DNA of 64,000 nt from Stictocephala bisonia (Eukaryota; Arthropoda; Insecta; Hemiptera; Membracidae): assembly GCA_035578905.1 (NCBI GenBank), contig JAQJVL010000251.1, forward strand, positions 20,615 to 84,614. Reading direction: 5' to 3'. The translations under genes and the position numbers were made by a program. The stretch's first letter is position 1, and each line of letters begins with the position of its first letter. Shown in pieces: positions 25,401 to 38,421 of this stretch. The notes beneath the pieces are model-generated. The model was not told the DNA's origin. It searched no databases and was given only the letters and a program-made list of their open reading frames with translations.

Positions 25401-26350
25401 ATAAATTACCTTTATAAAACATAAATTGCCACAACATTTTCTGGACAAAATACTGTAGGTATAATAATGTAGATTGGACGGAAAACAAGCTGATGGTAAA
25501 AGGCCAAAGTCTCAACCTATTATATAAAAATTTAAACTTATTTTAAAGTACGTAAGCCACATAAACAGTAAAGAAAACATCTACCTGATAAATAAAAAAA
25601 TACAGTTTCATAAATCTTCCCTATTTTTTCATTTTTGATCAAATTAAGAAATAATTTTATGATAGCAGTTTTGTTCATGCTTTTCTTTAAAAACAAGCAC
25701 CAACCTCCAAAATTATCTACAAGTAAGTAGATAACATTAATAAAATTAGTATGACTGAAATTTTGTTTTAAGGGATGTGACAAATGTTGCCCCATGTAAG
25801 AGCATTATTGTACTGTGGCCCTTCATTATCCTAGATTATTTTATCGCCACAAAATACCTGGAATAATATATTCTTGGATAGAGTTACACATTTCATTACA
25901 TAAGAAAGTTATAAAATCTGAGTGTGATAGATTTGAATAAAAGTGAGAAATATCCCAGATAATATAAAGAGCTGTTGGCCTCAAGTGTCATGAAATATCG
26001 TGACGTGGAGAATTACAATGTAATACACAGTGATGCTAATCGTACAGATTTAAGGAATATGGGTGTGTGTGATCACTGCAGACGTACAAGAGAAGAGAAG
26101 TGACTAACTAAGGTCAACTAATTTTTGATAATAGTTAATTTATTAATACCAATATCCAAGGCCTCTTCAGATTATCATGGGTAATTTCCAGTAAACTGAC
26201 AATTCTGATAATTCTATCACCTATACAACACTCCTTAAAAATTTAGATCACCGAACACACATGACTTCCAAAGTGTCCACCTGCTGATAGTGAACACATA
26301 ACAGTATTTACATGACTGAGAACAGAAATACAATCGCCATAGATTTTTCC
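19410..26350. other. Host non-coding AT-rich DNA
   Basis: No gene, only short frames without family features. It holds small TA repeats (22300-22350, AATTAATTAGTATAATT), a short G-rich minisatellite piece at 25172-25205 and the degenerate CCTAA repeat listed separately. Confidence 0.6.
23540..23655 (+). repeat. Degenerate interstitial telomere-type (CCTAA)n repeat
   Basis: Repeated CCTAACATAA, AACCTAAC and CCCAACCTAA blocks. The unit is the complement of TTAGG, the common arthropod telomere repeat. Strongly degenerate, so an old interstitial tract. Confidence 0.5.
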
Positions 26351-26359
26351 CAAGAAGAT

Positions 26360-26660
26360 GGGTGTACACCACTACGCCATTAGAGGCGCAGTACTATAAC
26401 CCAGTTACTTACGGACAACGTTTTGTAACGATTTTAGGCTATGGTTCTGTTGCCAGGCATCTTAATACCGACATGGTGTCCGCTAAATGGTTTCCATCGA
26501 CGTATAAACTACTAGAAGTTAGGGATGTCCATGTTGGGTGGTAATCAGGGTCCATTTATTGTATTGGGAAGAGAATTTAGTATTAGACTTGTCATTAGCT
26601 GAAAAAGACTAATACTACGTGCCTTAGAACTTAGTCTTAAGCGGCCGGTGTCATAACTAG
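26360..26660 (+). repeat. Dispersed host repeat copy (fullest)
   Basis: From GCAGTACTATAACC through CCATCGACGT, GGGATGTCCATGTTGGGTGGTAATCAGGG and GTCATTAGCTGAAAA to ACTACGTG. The same order of blocks appears inverted at 38090-38280. Confidence 0.5.
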
Positions 26661-29600
26661 AATCTACATTTACCGGTGACAACCGCGTTAAGATAATATC
26701 TGGCGAAACGTCTGGTTATTTTGCAAATATTGTTGATAGTACCTTGATACGGTTTTCACCGGAAAATGTATATTCTAGTTAATACTACGTGGTTCAGATT
26801 ACACGTAAAGCTGTCCCATAGATTGTTAAGCTATTATTAAATTGCTCTTTCTAAGGTACAGTTGACCTTAGTTAGTAACAAGACTACACAGATCATCCAA
26901 CATGTGTCGGCATCTCATATATGGAAAATAATATAAAATGTAAGTTTTACAGAGATACATTTTTTTACTTACTTGCAAATTATTTTATTTAACATTATAT
27001 AAACATTTTGTTTCAGACATAACACTGAGGTTCCGATCAGTTAGATCAGAATAAGTTATATATTTATTTTCCAATGTAAATAGTTAAAATTTTGGTTCAA
27101 AATAATTGTTATTAAGTCGGAATAGTTACTGTTTAAAAGTGGATTTTCCATCAGAATGTAGATAGGGAGTTAAAACCTTATAAATGTTAGTACATAACCT
27201 CAAATGTATAAACTCCAAGCATATTTTGAAGGCGATTTGCAAAACATTGTATATGAAATGAATAGTAGTCGTTAATGTTATAAGTAATGCGGTATGGACT
27301 CCTAACTCCTATCAAACAAAGCTTAAGGAGGATTTGTATAACGCTGTTTTAATGTTAAATTAATTTTCATCCTTACACTAAACAGAAAATTGTTGTCTTC
27401 ATAAATGTTATATGATATGCAACTAGCATTTACACTGTACAGTATAATATGATGATTTGAAATATTAAAAAATAAATTAATTCAAAGGATTTAATTAGAT
27501 GGAAAATTATATTTGTTTGTATTTATTAGTTTGTATTTATTAACACTAATTTTACAACATGAGGATTAAGATCTAAAAGTTTCTCCGTGGGACATCCACC
27601 ATCTATAATGGACTAACCATAACTTATTCTTCCCACTATTGCTGCTAGTCTTGGAGTACTAACTGAAGCTTATGTATTACTATGTCTAATGATGTCGTTT
27701 TTAAAGCAATTCATGTTTATATATGAGTATATTCATGAATGGTTTATCGGTCAAAGTAAGAGGTTGTATGTACAATCCAAAATATAAAAAAAAACTGTTT
27801 TAACGGTATGCGAACTTAAAATCTTTTAGGCAGTACTTATGTTCTATGTTCTTAAGAAGAAGGTTGATATGTGAGTTTATGTTTTATTTTAGATAAAATA
27901 GTGAAATAATGGAACAAGAATACTAAAGTGTATTTATTAACTAAACGTAAAACACCAGGTAGCAACTAGCTGAAAGTGTAAAAACGATATAATTACGTTT
28001 TATTTATTATTATTATTTTTTTTTTAAATTCACTCGTCAGTTCACATGGTCTTACAAGCATGTGCGTTAACTTTATTCAAACAATGAAGTAACTACCGTT
28101 GACTCAGTAGGGATGCGAACCTTGGACCTTGCCTTCCGCATACCGAAACCTAACCACCGAGCCACCACGCCTCTCATAGATTTTTGTTTAAAAAAGGAAG
28201 AAAATCAACACGCAGGTTAATTTTCGGTACACGTGACACCATACAAAGTTTTCTTTTTACATTTGAAATAATAGTATCTTCTTTTGTATTTAAGTGAAGA
28301 TATATAATCATGTTAAATAATATATTTATACTTTTCTGTATTATGTTGTACAGTATATGATTTTGAACATTAGTCCTGATACAATCATAGGTTATATCAA
28401 CAAGTAACAAAATAAATTTACTAAAATTATGTAAATTAACAAGTACAGTAAAACCATATTGAAGATAGTTAAGTTACTATCGAAATAACATTAGTTGATA
28501 TGCTACAAATGATTATTCCTTATTTTTACTAAATTAGTGTTATTTGCCTCGTTACTAATAATTATAACTGCATGATTATTTCGTATAACAAGATTATATA
28601 GAATTAATTCCTATAAATTACTACAAAATAGTACAGATTTCTTCTTACAGATTCTAAATCTAAATTCTTTTAACTACAATGAATTTAAAAAATGATTTTT
28701 TTGCCAAATATGATCTTGTAAATGAAACATTGGGTACGCAAATTTAATTTATCATAAAGCTATTTTAACCTTCTATAATTCAAAGTGGAAGAATGTTAAC
28801 TCTTCTGTTAGCAATCGACTGATATTAATTTATTTACATATTTCCCTTAGAAAAATCAAATTTAATTAATTTGGGAGAACCACAAATCAGTCCACCAATT
28901 AATATTCCAATGGATGTTATACTTAAAGGAGACAGTTTATAAATGTTATTAAGTAATAATTCAAGGTTAGGTAACACTGACAAGAAATTCGTTCCACAAA
29001 GAAATATATAAAATAAACTAGTTTAGGATTTGTGCAATGTAAGGGGAAATGCTCCGGAGCATTTACTACGGAGAAAGGGATATCGAAATCTTTAGATTAG
29101 TGCTCTTTAAACAAGGGAAAATACAAACGAAAAATCACAAGAATATGGTCGAATAACTAAAAAATGGTTTAAATTGACACATCACACAAATAATGTAAAC
29201 CAAAACTGTATCATTAAGTTTCTTCAAGCTTGCACTTACCTTATTGTTAGTTTTAATCATTCACATTTATTATTGCAATATACTTGTTTTACAAAATAAG
29301 GTATTTATTTGGCTTCAGTTATTTATGACACGTTTAATTCTTAGGCGATTCTTTCAGTTTATTAATTGTGAAGGCTGTGTTATTTGCTGCGTTAATGCTG
29401 TGTTATTTGCTGCGTTAATGCTTCAAAGCTGTGTTCCAGAAGTTTAATGGATGATCAACATTCTTTAAACTTATCCTCTCCGTTGTTGAGAGTATTTTCT
29501 AATAACATTCTGTATTCTAGGTTCGATTTAATTAGGGTTTACAGTACAAATAGATAAAATTCTAGCTAACGTAAAGTTCTAAAACCGAAAGCGTTACATC

Positions 29601-31640
29601 CAGCACTTTTAATTAATATATTTTGTCTTGATAGATTCATGACGCTATTTGAAATTTCTTAATCTTTAAAGTATATAATTAGCTTGTAGCTAAAATTAGT
29701 ATATATAATTAATAGAATTTACATGAGCAAATAAATGGTGACATGAAAATTACTTTAATAAAATGCAATTCTGAGTGTATTCATAATAATTAGCATAAAG
29801 AAATGCATAGAAATACTAACAATAATTTCTAAATATTTTAAGTAATTATTTGCACCACTTTTATACTTTTTCAGAACTAATTTAAATTTTACTCGTTACG
29901 TAGTAAAATCATAAAGAAATAATTATATCTCGATTTAAAACTATAATGGCATTTATCAGACCGACACTATTCACATTAGAGCCGAAAACTAATAAGGTTC
30001 ACCAGCATAACTCACAAATTTTATGACGGGGAGATATTTCCCCCAAATTTAGCATATTGAGTCTCTTGGGATGTTTTGATATCACATTTACAAAATGCAA
30101 TTCATTACCTGAAGGTATCTTCTATTTATTTATAGAAATAGTTCAACCCGTAAATATTTCTATAAATTTCAATTATGCTTTTTTATTATTTAATTAATAT
30201 AATTTGGTATATCCGCTCGAAATGTAAATATAAATTGTTTGTAGTTATGTTTTATTTCATACCTGAATCGTTGTGTTGTTTCAGTATTTATAATCATGTG
30301 CGTGGCACTACTTAATAACATTAATTATAAAGGATCTCAGTAACTCCATTTACCAAAAATAAAGTCATTTTTTTAACTAATAGTTTATAATAAGTAAAAG
30401 AAAATTGTTTCATAATGTTTATTAATAGAATTACTTATTTTGTCATTAAAAGTTTTACTAACCGAATGTTTAATACTAAATAGATATTTAGATTTTATCT
30501 CGTCAGTTATTTAAAAATTTGTAATCCAATTTGTTATCAAGAACTGTATGACGTTAAAAAATCACAAATTTACACAAATTTACTTACCAACTTACACAAA
30601 CTCGTACAAGAATTTAAGATTAAATGTGTCATAGCATTTACAATTAATTTTAATTATGTCGATTTCATTGCTAATTATCAACTAAAAATAACCATGTTTG
30701 AATATTAATTAATTTTAAAAGTTTATCAGCTTGTTTGTATAAAAATGAGTATAATAAACTGATATTACACATAAAACAAACCATTGTAAAAATAGATTTA
30801 CAGCTAAACAAAGCAAATATATTTTTTTTAATGTTATAAATATTTATTTGAAGATTTATTAAGCTGTAAGTTATATGTCAGTGATTATACTCCTGGTGAT
30901 GCAGAACCATGTTTGATATTTTTGCCTTAGTGTCATTTCGTATCGTAATCCGTTGAAGGATCTCTGATATGAAAATTTGATGTTAAAAGAAAAACGTTTA
31001 AAGAATAAAAACTATTAAGAATAAAATGATAAATATTACTTACTTAGTGGCCACATCTTCCAATCCTTAAAATTAAAATTTAATTGTTATGAAACAATAA
31101 ATCTCTAGCTATATAACAATTAAAGTATAATGTTATGTAATAATATGTAAAAACATTTAAATTTCCTCTGGAACGTAAAAAAACTTAATTCTAGAAATGT
31201 TTTTAATTTCGTGAAAATATTGTTAATTACATCATAGTATTACTTAACGATTATAAAATGCTTTATTTACTGAAATTATTTCTCCAATATGAACGTTTCT
31301 AGAATTATTATTTCATATATACTATTGTTCAGAATGACTTATATGAAATAGTATGCAACGTCAAGTGCTTGGCTCGGCTCAATTTCTTTAGTAGTCATGA
31401 TTTTGTAATAATAATTGCTTTAATTTATATTGTAGTCTATTTGTAATATTTTGCTTTTCACACAACTTTAAAGAAAATTTAATCATCATTAGAATCATTA
31501 TAGTACATACTTAAAGTATGTAAAAATTCTAGAGCATTTATAATAGAGTAGAACAACATTTTAACAAACCTCGGTAGTAATTTGCTATTTATCACTAAAC
31601 ATCCTTGAACTAGTCAGTCACTAAATATATAATTAATACT
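26660..31640. other. Host non-coding AT-rich DNA
   Basis: No gene. A 23-bp tandem duplication GCTGTGTTATTTGCTGCGTTAAT lies at about 29373-29418. Otherwise single-copy-looking AT-rich sequence. Confidence 0.6.
28096..28173 (-). repeat. tRNA-derived SINE head
   Basis: Minus strand: A-box-like TGGCTCGGTGGTTAGG (28149-28164) and B box GGTTCGCATCC (28111-28121). The 5' GGCGTGG has no pairing 3' acceptor half, so it is not a functional tRNA. Confidence 0.6.
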
Positions 31641-31654
31641 GGAAAATGTTCACT

Positions 31655-31835
31655 AGGACGCTCGCAGTAACATGGACGGGCGTCGGGACGTACGGCAGGC
31701 GTCGCGTCGCGGTGAAAACTGGAGCGTCGATCTCACAAACGCCTCCCCTCCACCCAAACAGGGGGGAAGGGGTTCTGATAATACTGATTGGGGTGCGTGG
31801 GTGAGTGATCCCTCTGACGTCACAATCGTTCAGCT
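31655..31835 (+). other. CpG-rich block, candidate host promoter or first exon
   Basis: About 180 bp of CG-rich sequence with many CpG inside very AT-rich DNA, containing a full CRE (TGACGTCA, 31815-31822) and a splice-donor-like GG/GTGAGT at 31799-31806. A 60-codon + strand frame (31672-31854) and an overlapping minus frame (31633-31920) are both open and neither has recognisable features. Confidence 0.35.
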
Positions 31836-31839
31836 GCAC

Positions 31840-34800
31840 ACTCAAGTTGAGTAATATTAAGGCTTTGTATTTAATTGTCTGTAAAATATGAATATGTATT
31901 ATTAGAAATAATGCCGTCAAAGTTTAAAAGTGTATTGCAGTTTGAGTTTAGTCCAAATTTATTTTGTCACAAATCTTTTTTTTCCAAAAGTGCAAATATT
32001 TTTTAAGGAGCCAATATTAATATATTTAATAACAATTGTCTATCATGTGTTGAATGATAACGGAAAAGTGAAAATAATGATTATAAAACGAGTGAACAGC
32101 CCAAAAGACAGATGTACTATTATAAATATACAAAATGTACAAAGTATTAAGGTGATAAATATCAGTAAACGACGTTTACCCCCCTCAGACCAGAAGATTC
32201 ACAAAGAGAAAGATACCTGATTTACTTTGTGAATTTCTCCTGGTGTGAGGAGAATAAAAAATGGTTTACCAAAATTAATAACCATAGTATTTTGTACTTA
32301 AGGTATATTATAGTAAATGTGTGTTGTGTGACTTTTATCTGTGTATTACTACCAACACTTAATTAATAAACTATACTATGATTGAAAATAAAAATGTTAT
32401 GGATGATAAATAGCTGGGCATAAATAAGAAAAATACCCTTCTACGAAATAGTTGTTATTTGCCATAAATTTACTAATATATAAAATACCACGTTTAACTT
32501 GAATATATTACGTCAGAATTGCATTTCTTTTAAAGAAAACTGAAGTGCATTCACCAGATTGATAAACTAACCTATTTTAGTTACTATCGTTATCTTATTA
32601 AAATATTCAAGATGTTTCGTTACATGACTGACAGAACCTTGCCGTGTTTGTACGTGGGTGCGTGTCATACTCTGCCAAGTTATCTTGATCCTCCTTTACT
32701 TCCTGCCATTCATAGTACAGACATACATTTGTAATAGAATTATATTAATTTAGCTAAGTAGTCGTCGTGTAAATAATTAACGCGCTTTCTTCAATAAAAG
32801 TCATTTTTTAGTTAATTACCTTTCAAGTTAATTAACCCGGTTTTATACACACTTTAACGTGCCATTTTATGGACAAAAAAGGAATAAAATGTTTCGAGTG
32901 TAAACATAATTGGGTTATTATCCTTTTAAAACCATTTGTTAAAACACAATATTCTAGGAACAGGTGATAATCTTAATTTGGATTAATCAAGCACATTTAC
33001 GCTGGCAGACAAATGAATGTCCTAAAAATGTTTGTTCTGTTTATTTCGTTATTTTTTTATTTTAATAAAACGTTTAATGCCTATTAGCATCTTGGATCAC
33101 AAAACCACATGGCTTGACAAGTAAATTTAGCACATGTAATATTTATGATCAATTTGCTACCATCCATCACGTCAAAACAGGCATCGGGGTTTTTCTTCAT
33201 ATAAAGTAAATAACATGAATATCAAATTTACATTTGTTTAAAAGGAACGTCCATTTCGTCTCGAACTTCCCTACAAATTTATTGTTGATGTGTAAAAACT
33301 TAAAAATGGAAAACAATTTGTTTTGAGACCTCTTTTTATTTTAAGTAATATGAATGGAATAGCACGTCTGTACTGTCGGGTGGAAGGGAAAGTCGTAAAG
33401 TAGAGATAGCCTCGACTACCCCTATAGGTACTTATGACGAAATTAGTGAGTAGAATAGTATTTTGAATGTATTTAGAGTTGATAGATCTAACTAACGTAC
33501 ATACTTTTGGTGTACATTTAACACGGGTGTGACTGTATAGCATTCTATAAATGTCATTATCTTAATTAGTCGACACCAATAAAGACTCTGGCAAAATAAT
33601 TAATACATTAACGAATATTTGGTTTATATTCAAGCTAATGTTTCCGAGAGTGGTTTGAGGTATACAAAGAATGCCTCAACTAACGGACCTTTAAATGACC
33701 TGTAGTCCACGGGGTTGACTGTTGTTATATGACTATTAAATATAACAATTAAATTTAATTTCCAGCATAATAGTTACTATAGCAAAGAATCATACATTAG
33801 AGGGAGGCCAGTTTAATAAAGTAACCACAAATCTATAAAAAGCAATTTAGTTAAATAAAACAATGCACTAAGGTACTACGTCATTTAAAATATAATTTAC
33901 AAATATATAAATAATTTCGTTGTATACAGCCCCGCAACTGGGATAAGACATAAATTGATATACATCATCTCGATTGGGAACATATATCAATTGGATCTAT
34001 TAAACAGTCAAATCTTGATTGGTGGTCAACTACATGTTTCTAAGTGAATACTCCATCTTCAGATGTTCATAAAATATAAAATAAAATTAGCTTCATTGAA
34101 AACAATGTGTATGTAAATAAATAAAAAATACTCCTTTTCAATGAAGCTAACTTAATTTTCCATACCTGAGAATTATGTATGGAGAATTAACTCAAAATTA
34201 TGTAGTTGAAAATTAATCAACATTGAATCTGTTTGGCAGATATTATACCAGTTTGTGTCTAAAGATATAAAATTAAATATTTATTTATTTATTCTTAAGA
34301 TGCAATCGTCAATATATGGGCGAATACTGTTACGGAATGTGTGTGATAAAGTAGATTAGTTTATATTAGTAAATGTAATCATTGTTACAACCTAAGGCCT
34401 ACTATTCCTTAGAAGGTCTCGATTAAATTAATTATTAGTAGCCCAACGACAAATGACCAGCCGGTGGTTATCAGCTGATCCTTTCAAAATGTGTTATGAC
34501 TTTGATTGGGATAGATTTGAGAAAATTTAAATTTTGATTTAACCAACTACGCTACCAACCAAATTGGATTAAAATGCTCAAACTAAAGTAACGTAAATTT
34601 ATAATTATAACAAGCCATATGCTATAACGAATAACAATTAACAAAAATCGAGAAAAAAATTATACACCATTCCATGGCAAATTTTTTTCAATTTCTCTAT
34701 TTCCTGAACGTGATTTTTTGTTAGTATTGAAAGGTAACTTACATAAAATTACTTAACTGCATTGACTTGACTATTAAACCTTTGGCCAGACAAATTGAAG

Positions 34801-35815
34801 ATATTTACAACTGTTCCTAATAGATACATTTTGCCTTTTTAATTCTTGAATTTTATTTTTAAAAACATTTCCTATATTGAGTATATTAAAACAAATATTT
34901 TGGGTTAGTATAAATAAACAAATTACAGTGCAACAAAATAGGATGTCTTTTATATATGAAAAAAAATGTAGTAGTTGAAGACTTATATATGATCAAAAAC
35001 TATCATTATTATTTGTTTACTTAAAACTAATGTTCTGTTTATTTTAAAATATAACAAATTATTTTCTACATCTCACTCTATCCAAGCTATGAAATTATTA
35101 ATGTACCTTTCGACACTAAGCATTAAGAGCAATAAGTTTTGTCAATAATTCTGTTTCGCTTACTTTATACAACTATGTAAATACCAACATATTAATATTG
35201 CTGGTATTACAATAACACTTTTAATTAATTATTATTTTATAGCTGCTATGTTCAAAAATCTACTTAACTATTATACAAATAACTATTTGACGTAGTAAAA
35301 ATTGTAAAAACGTAGTTCTTTGTCTATGGTCAGTGTTCATTAATCCAGTTAACTAGATCGTGTATTACGGTGATACTAGTGCTGACTGAATATTTATTTA
35401 CTTCCGAGCAAAACTTCTGAAATGAAATAGTTACTTCGGAAGTTCAGAACAGTCTTCAGACTTTTTACACCCCATTACTTACACCTTTAACTTAATGACA
35501 CTTTCTTCATTAAGTAACAGAAAGCATTTCTTCAAATATTATGAGCTTTTAAAATAATTTGTTTCAACAATACAAACTCCTTATGTACTATCCAAACGTA
35601 ACATGAAGTGTATAACCTAAACACTAAACTAAAACTGTAACCAAGTGACAACTAACTCATTAAACACTGCATATATATAAAACATAATCAGTTACGGCAT
35701 AAATAGATGTATATTAAACTCTATACAACAACGACATTATTATATTATTAGATATGGATATATCGTATGGTTTGTTGTCAGCTACCAATTATAAATTTTA
35801 AAGCTGCTATGTATA
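31840..35815. other. Host non-coding AT-rich DNA
   Basis: No gene. Contains the hairpin at 32183-32250, a 16-bp perfect inverted repeat (34087-34102 with 34135-34150, TTAGCTTCATTGAAAA) and a degenerate repeat near 34310-34470 that shares blocks (ATATGGGCGAATA..., TAGCCCAA...) with 37935-38060. Confidence 0.55.
32183..32250 (+). other. Imperfect hairpin, pre-miRNA-like
   Basis: Arms 32183-32206 and 32225-32250 pair over about 22 positions with two small interruptions and an 18-nt loop. Host sequence; no repeat copy noticed in the window. Confidence 0.4.
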
Positions 35816-35816
35816 T

Positions 35817-37500
35817 TTTTTATTTATTTATTTATGTATAATAGTCAAAGACACCATATACGCTAAAATATAGCTTGACTTGTCAAGTTACAACAGTGAT
35901 ATAAAACAGTATAAAACAACAATAAATATATAACAAAGATGAGCAGCTAAAAATATATATATACCAAATAAGCAGTTTTCGCTACTGGTAAACCACCCGT
36001 CCCGACGTGGAATCCAGGTAGTCTGGGACACTGTAAAAATAGTTTGAGATTAGATATTTAAAGAGTCTCTTCTTAAACATCTTATAATCGTGCAGGCCTT
36101 TTAACTGAACTGGTATATGATTGTATAGTCTTACACAGGAGTAAAAAGGAGACTTTTCGAGAAAGGTTTTTCGATGAATAGGATACTGCAAAATGGAAAT
36201 GTTTCTAGTATTATACCAGTGTGTGGATTTGATGTTAGAAAATCTCTCGTAATTTGACTTTACAAAAAGTAAAGACTGGAACAAGTAAGCTGATGGTAGA
36301 GGAAGAATCTCTAAATTTTGGAAATGATTCCTGCAAGAATCATTGTGAAGAGAACCTGTCATAAGTCTAATTATTTTCTTTTGTTTTAGAAAAATCTTAG
36401 ATGATTCAGAAGAACTACCCCAAAATAACAGTCCATATGTAATCAGGGAATGTACATATGCAGAATAAACTTGTTATAGGGTGTTTAGATCTACAATAGT
36501 TGAGAAAGTTAAAATAGAGTAAAAAGCTTTGCTAAGCTTTTGGAGCAACTGATTAATATGCTGAAGCCAAGTTAGGCTAGAATCCACTCCCAAACCAAGA
36601 AATCTCGTGGATGCGACAGTGTTGATATTCGGTGATAGAAAGGATGTATTATTTAAAGTACAGTTAATCCGGTTGATTTCAAAGTTTATAAAATATGACT
36701 GGTTTGGATTTAAATGAAGGCCATTTGCATTGAACCAGTTATTTAATAGAATTAATTGTTACGATAGTTGTTTTGAAAGGGTATTTCTGTTTTTGTGTGA
36801 AACGATGAAAGAGGTGTCGTCAGCATAGAGAACCATCTCCCCACTAGAAGTGACCTCAGGGAGATCATTTACATAAATGAGGAAGAGAATAGGACTCAAA
36901 ATTGAGCCCTGAGGCACTCCTGAATTCATTACTTGAAATTCACTCTCTGCTTCTGAATCAATCACAACTTTTTGTTGATAATTGTGCAAGTAAGAAGTAA
37001 TCAAGTGCCACTTCTCTTATGCCATAAGACCACAGTTTCCCAATCAAGGCGTTGTGGTCCACTCAGTCGAATGCCTTGGACAGGTCACAAAAGGCACTAA
37101 CAGTGTGCTGCGACCCATCCATGGCACTAGACACTGTAGTCAAAAACTCAAAAATTGCTTTACAAGTGTTTTTACCTTTTAAAAATCCAAATTGACGAGA
37201 GTGAAAGATTTTATTTCTATAAAAATATTCAAACAATCTATTAAAAATGATTCTTTCAAAGACCTTTTAAAATGAATATAGGAGAGAGACTGCATGAAGG
37301 TTGTCTATTGATAAGTTATTTTGTTTTTTGAGAATTGGTTTTATAGTGGATATTTTTAAAATGTCGGGGAAGACCCCCTCTTTAAGCGACTGGTTAACAA
37401 AAAATTCATGTGATCTGGAAAGTGTTTCAGCACACGATTTTAAGAGGAATTGGGGTATATTTGGATAAATATCCAAAAGTCATGATTGTATATTCGTTGA
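35817..37500 (-). mobile_element. Decayed non-LTR retrotransposon (LINE), 5'-truncated
   Basis: Minus-strand reverse-transcriptase pieces: an upstream segment with F-P-D-I-L-K-I-S-T-I-K-P-I-L-K-K (37267-37476), then G-V-P-Q-G-S-I-L-S-P-I-L-F-L-I-Y-V-N-D-L-P and the catalytic Y-A-D-D (36759-37004). A C-terminal piece with the usual late N-x-x-P-V-x-L/K-G-L...FKKRLFKYLISNYFYSV tail is at 35982-36362. Stops and frame changes separate them. A (TAAA)n-like tail at 35817-35836 fits the 3' end. Arthropod Jockey/CR1-type group is likely, not proven. Confidence 0.75.
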
Positions 37501-37559
37501 TTAAAAAATATAAAGCTATGTCCTGTCACAAAGCTAAGTCAAATCCATTGAGCCGTCTA

Positions 37560-37907
37560 AGACCTGCCTCATTAATTCTGTGTATGCTGGTCAATGCCTC
37601 CGTAAAAGAGCGCAGGGTCACTCTGTAACTATTGATCCATTGTTTGGATATATTCCCCGCAATCACATGACTGATCTAGTGCCAATCCCCATTTATGCTT
37701 CCAGTAATTTTATCTGCCAACGCCAGTTCGGAACCGATTTAACAGTGTCCACTCCCTACGAGAGAGTTTCATCCCACCTACAGGTATTGACGGATCGTTA
37801 ATAAGGAACTTATTACGTCCATCAAAACTGTTCCACACTACGGCCTGGCTGCTATTGGGCGAGAATTTTGATCTGCTCAAATGGAAAGTAGTACGTTCAT
37901 TATTCAT
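37560..37907 (-). mobile_element. Second LINE remnant (C-terminal end)
   Basis: Minus-strand L-S-R-R-E-W-T-L-L-N-R-F-R-T-G-V-G-R (from 37765 leftwards), and after a break W-K-H-K-W-G-L followed by C-D-C-G-E-Y-I-Q-T-M. That is the RNase-H-downstream/zinc-knuckle ending common to arthropod Jockey-like polyproteins. Heavily decayed and distinct from the LINE beside it. Confidence 0.55.
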
Positions 37908-38087
37908 TATTAATTTCTAAGACGCTGATCGTAGATATATGGGCGAATATGAAAGGGTCAATGAGTGTGATGAGTTAAGATGAACGAGTGTAGGTATTTT
38001 CACTATCTGATTTTGACTTAGCTCAGAAAGGACTATATAATAATAGCCCAATAGCCAGGGTAATTATGGGACTTACAGCATTACGTC

Positions 38088-38280
38088 GAATCCGAACCAC
38101 GTAGTGCTGGTCTGATTTTCAGCTAACTGACAAGTATGACACTAAGTTATCTTCTCTACACAACATCTAACCCTTGACTACCATCCAACATGGACACCCC
38201 AGACTTTTCTAGTAATGTCCACGTCGATGGCAACCATTGAGCTGATGCCGTGTTGGTATTAAGAGGACCGAGCTTAATTT
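38088..38280 (-). repeat. Dispersed host repeat copy
   Basis: Inverted copy of the family at 26360-26660: GAATCCGAACCACGTAGTGC, CAGCTAACTGACAAGT, ACCATCCAACATGGACA and ACGTCGATGGCAACCA in that order. Confidence 0.5.
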
Positions 38281-38421
38281 TTATTAAAATTATTTGACAC
38301 AACTTGTTTCAACTTGATCATTTTCAAGTGTAAATAAATAATTAAATTAAGTATATAATAGTTCTTTAAATAAAATTGTAAAACATGTGGTTTTAATAAA
38401 TATTGATAAATATGGATATTT

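Noticed and set aside
28096..28173. A functional tRNA gene
   Set aside because: A and B boxes are visible but the 3' half of the acceptor stem is missing, so it is a SINE head.
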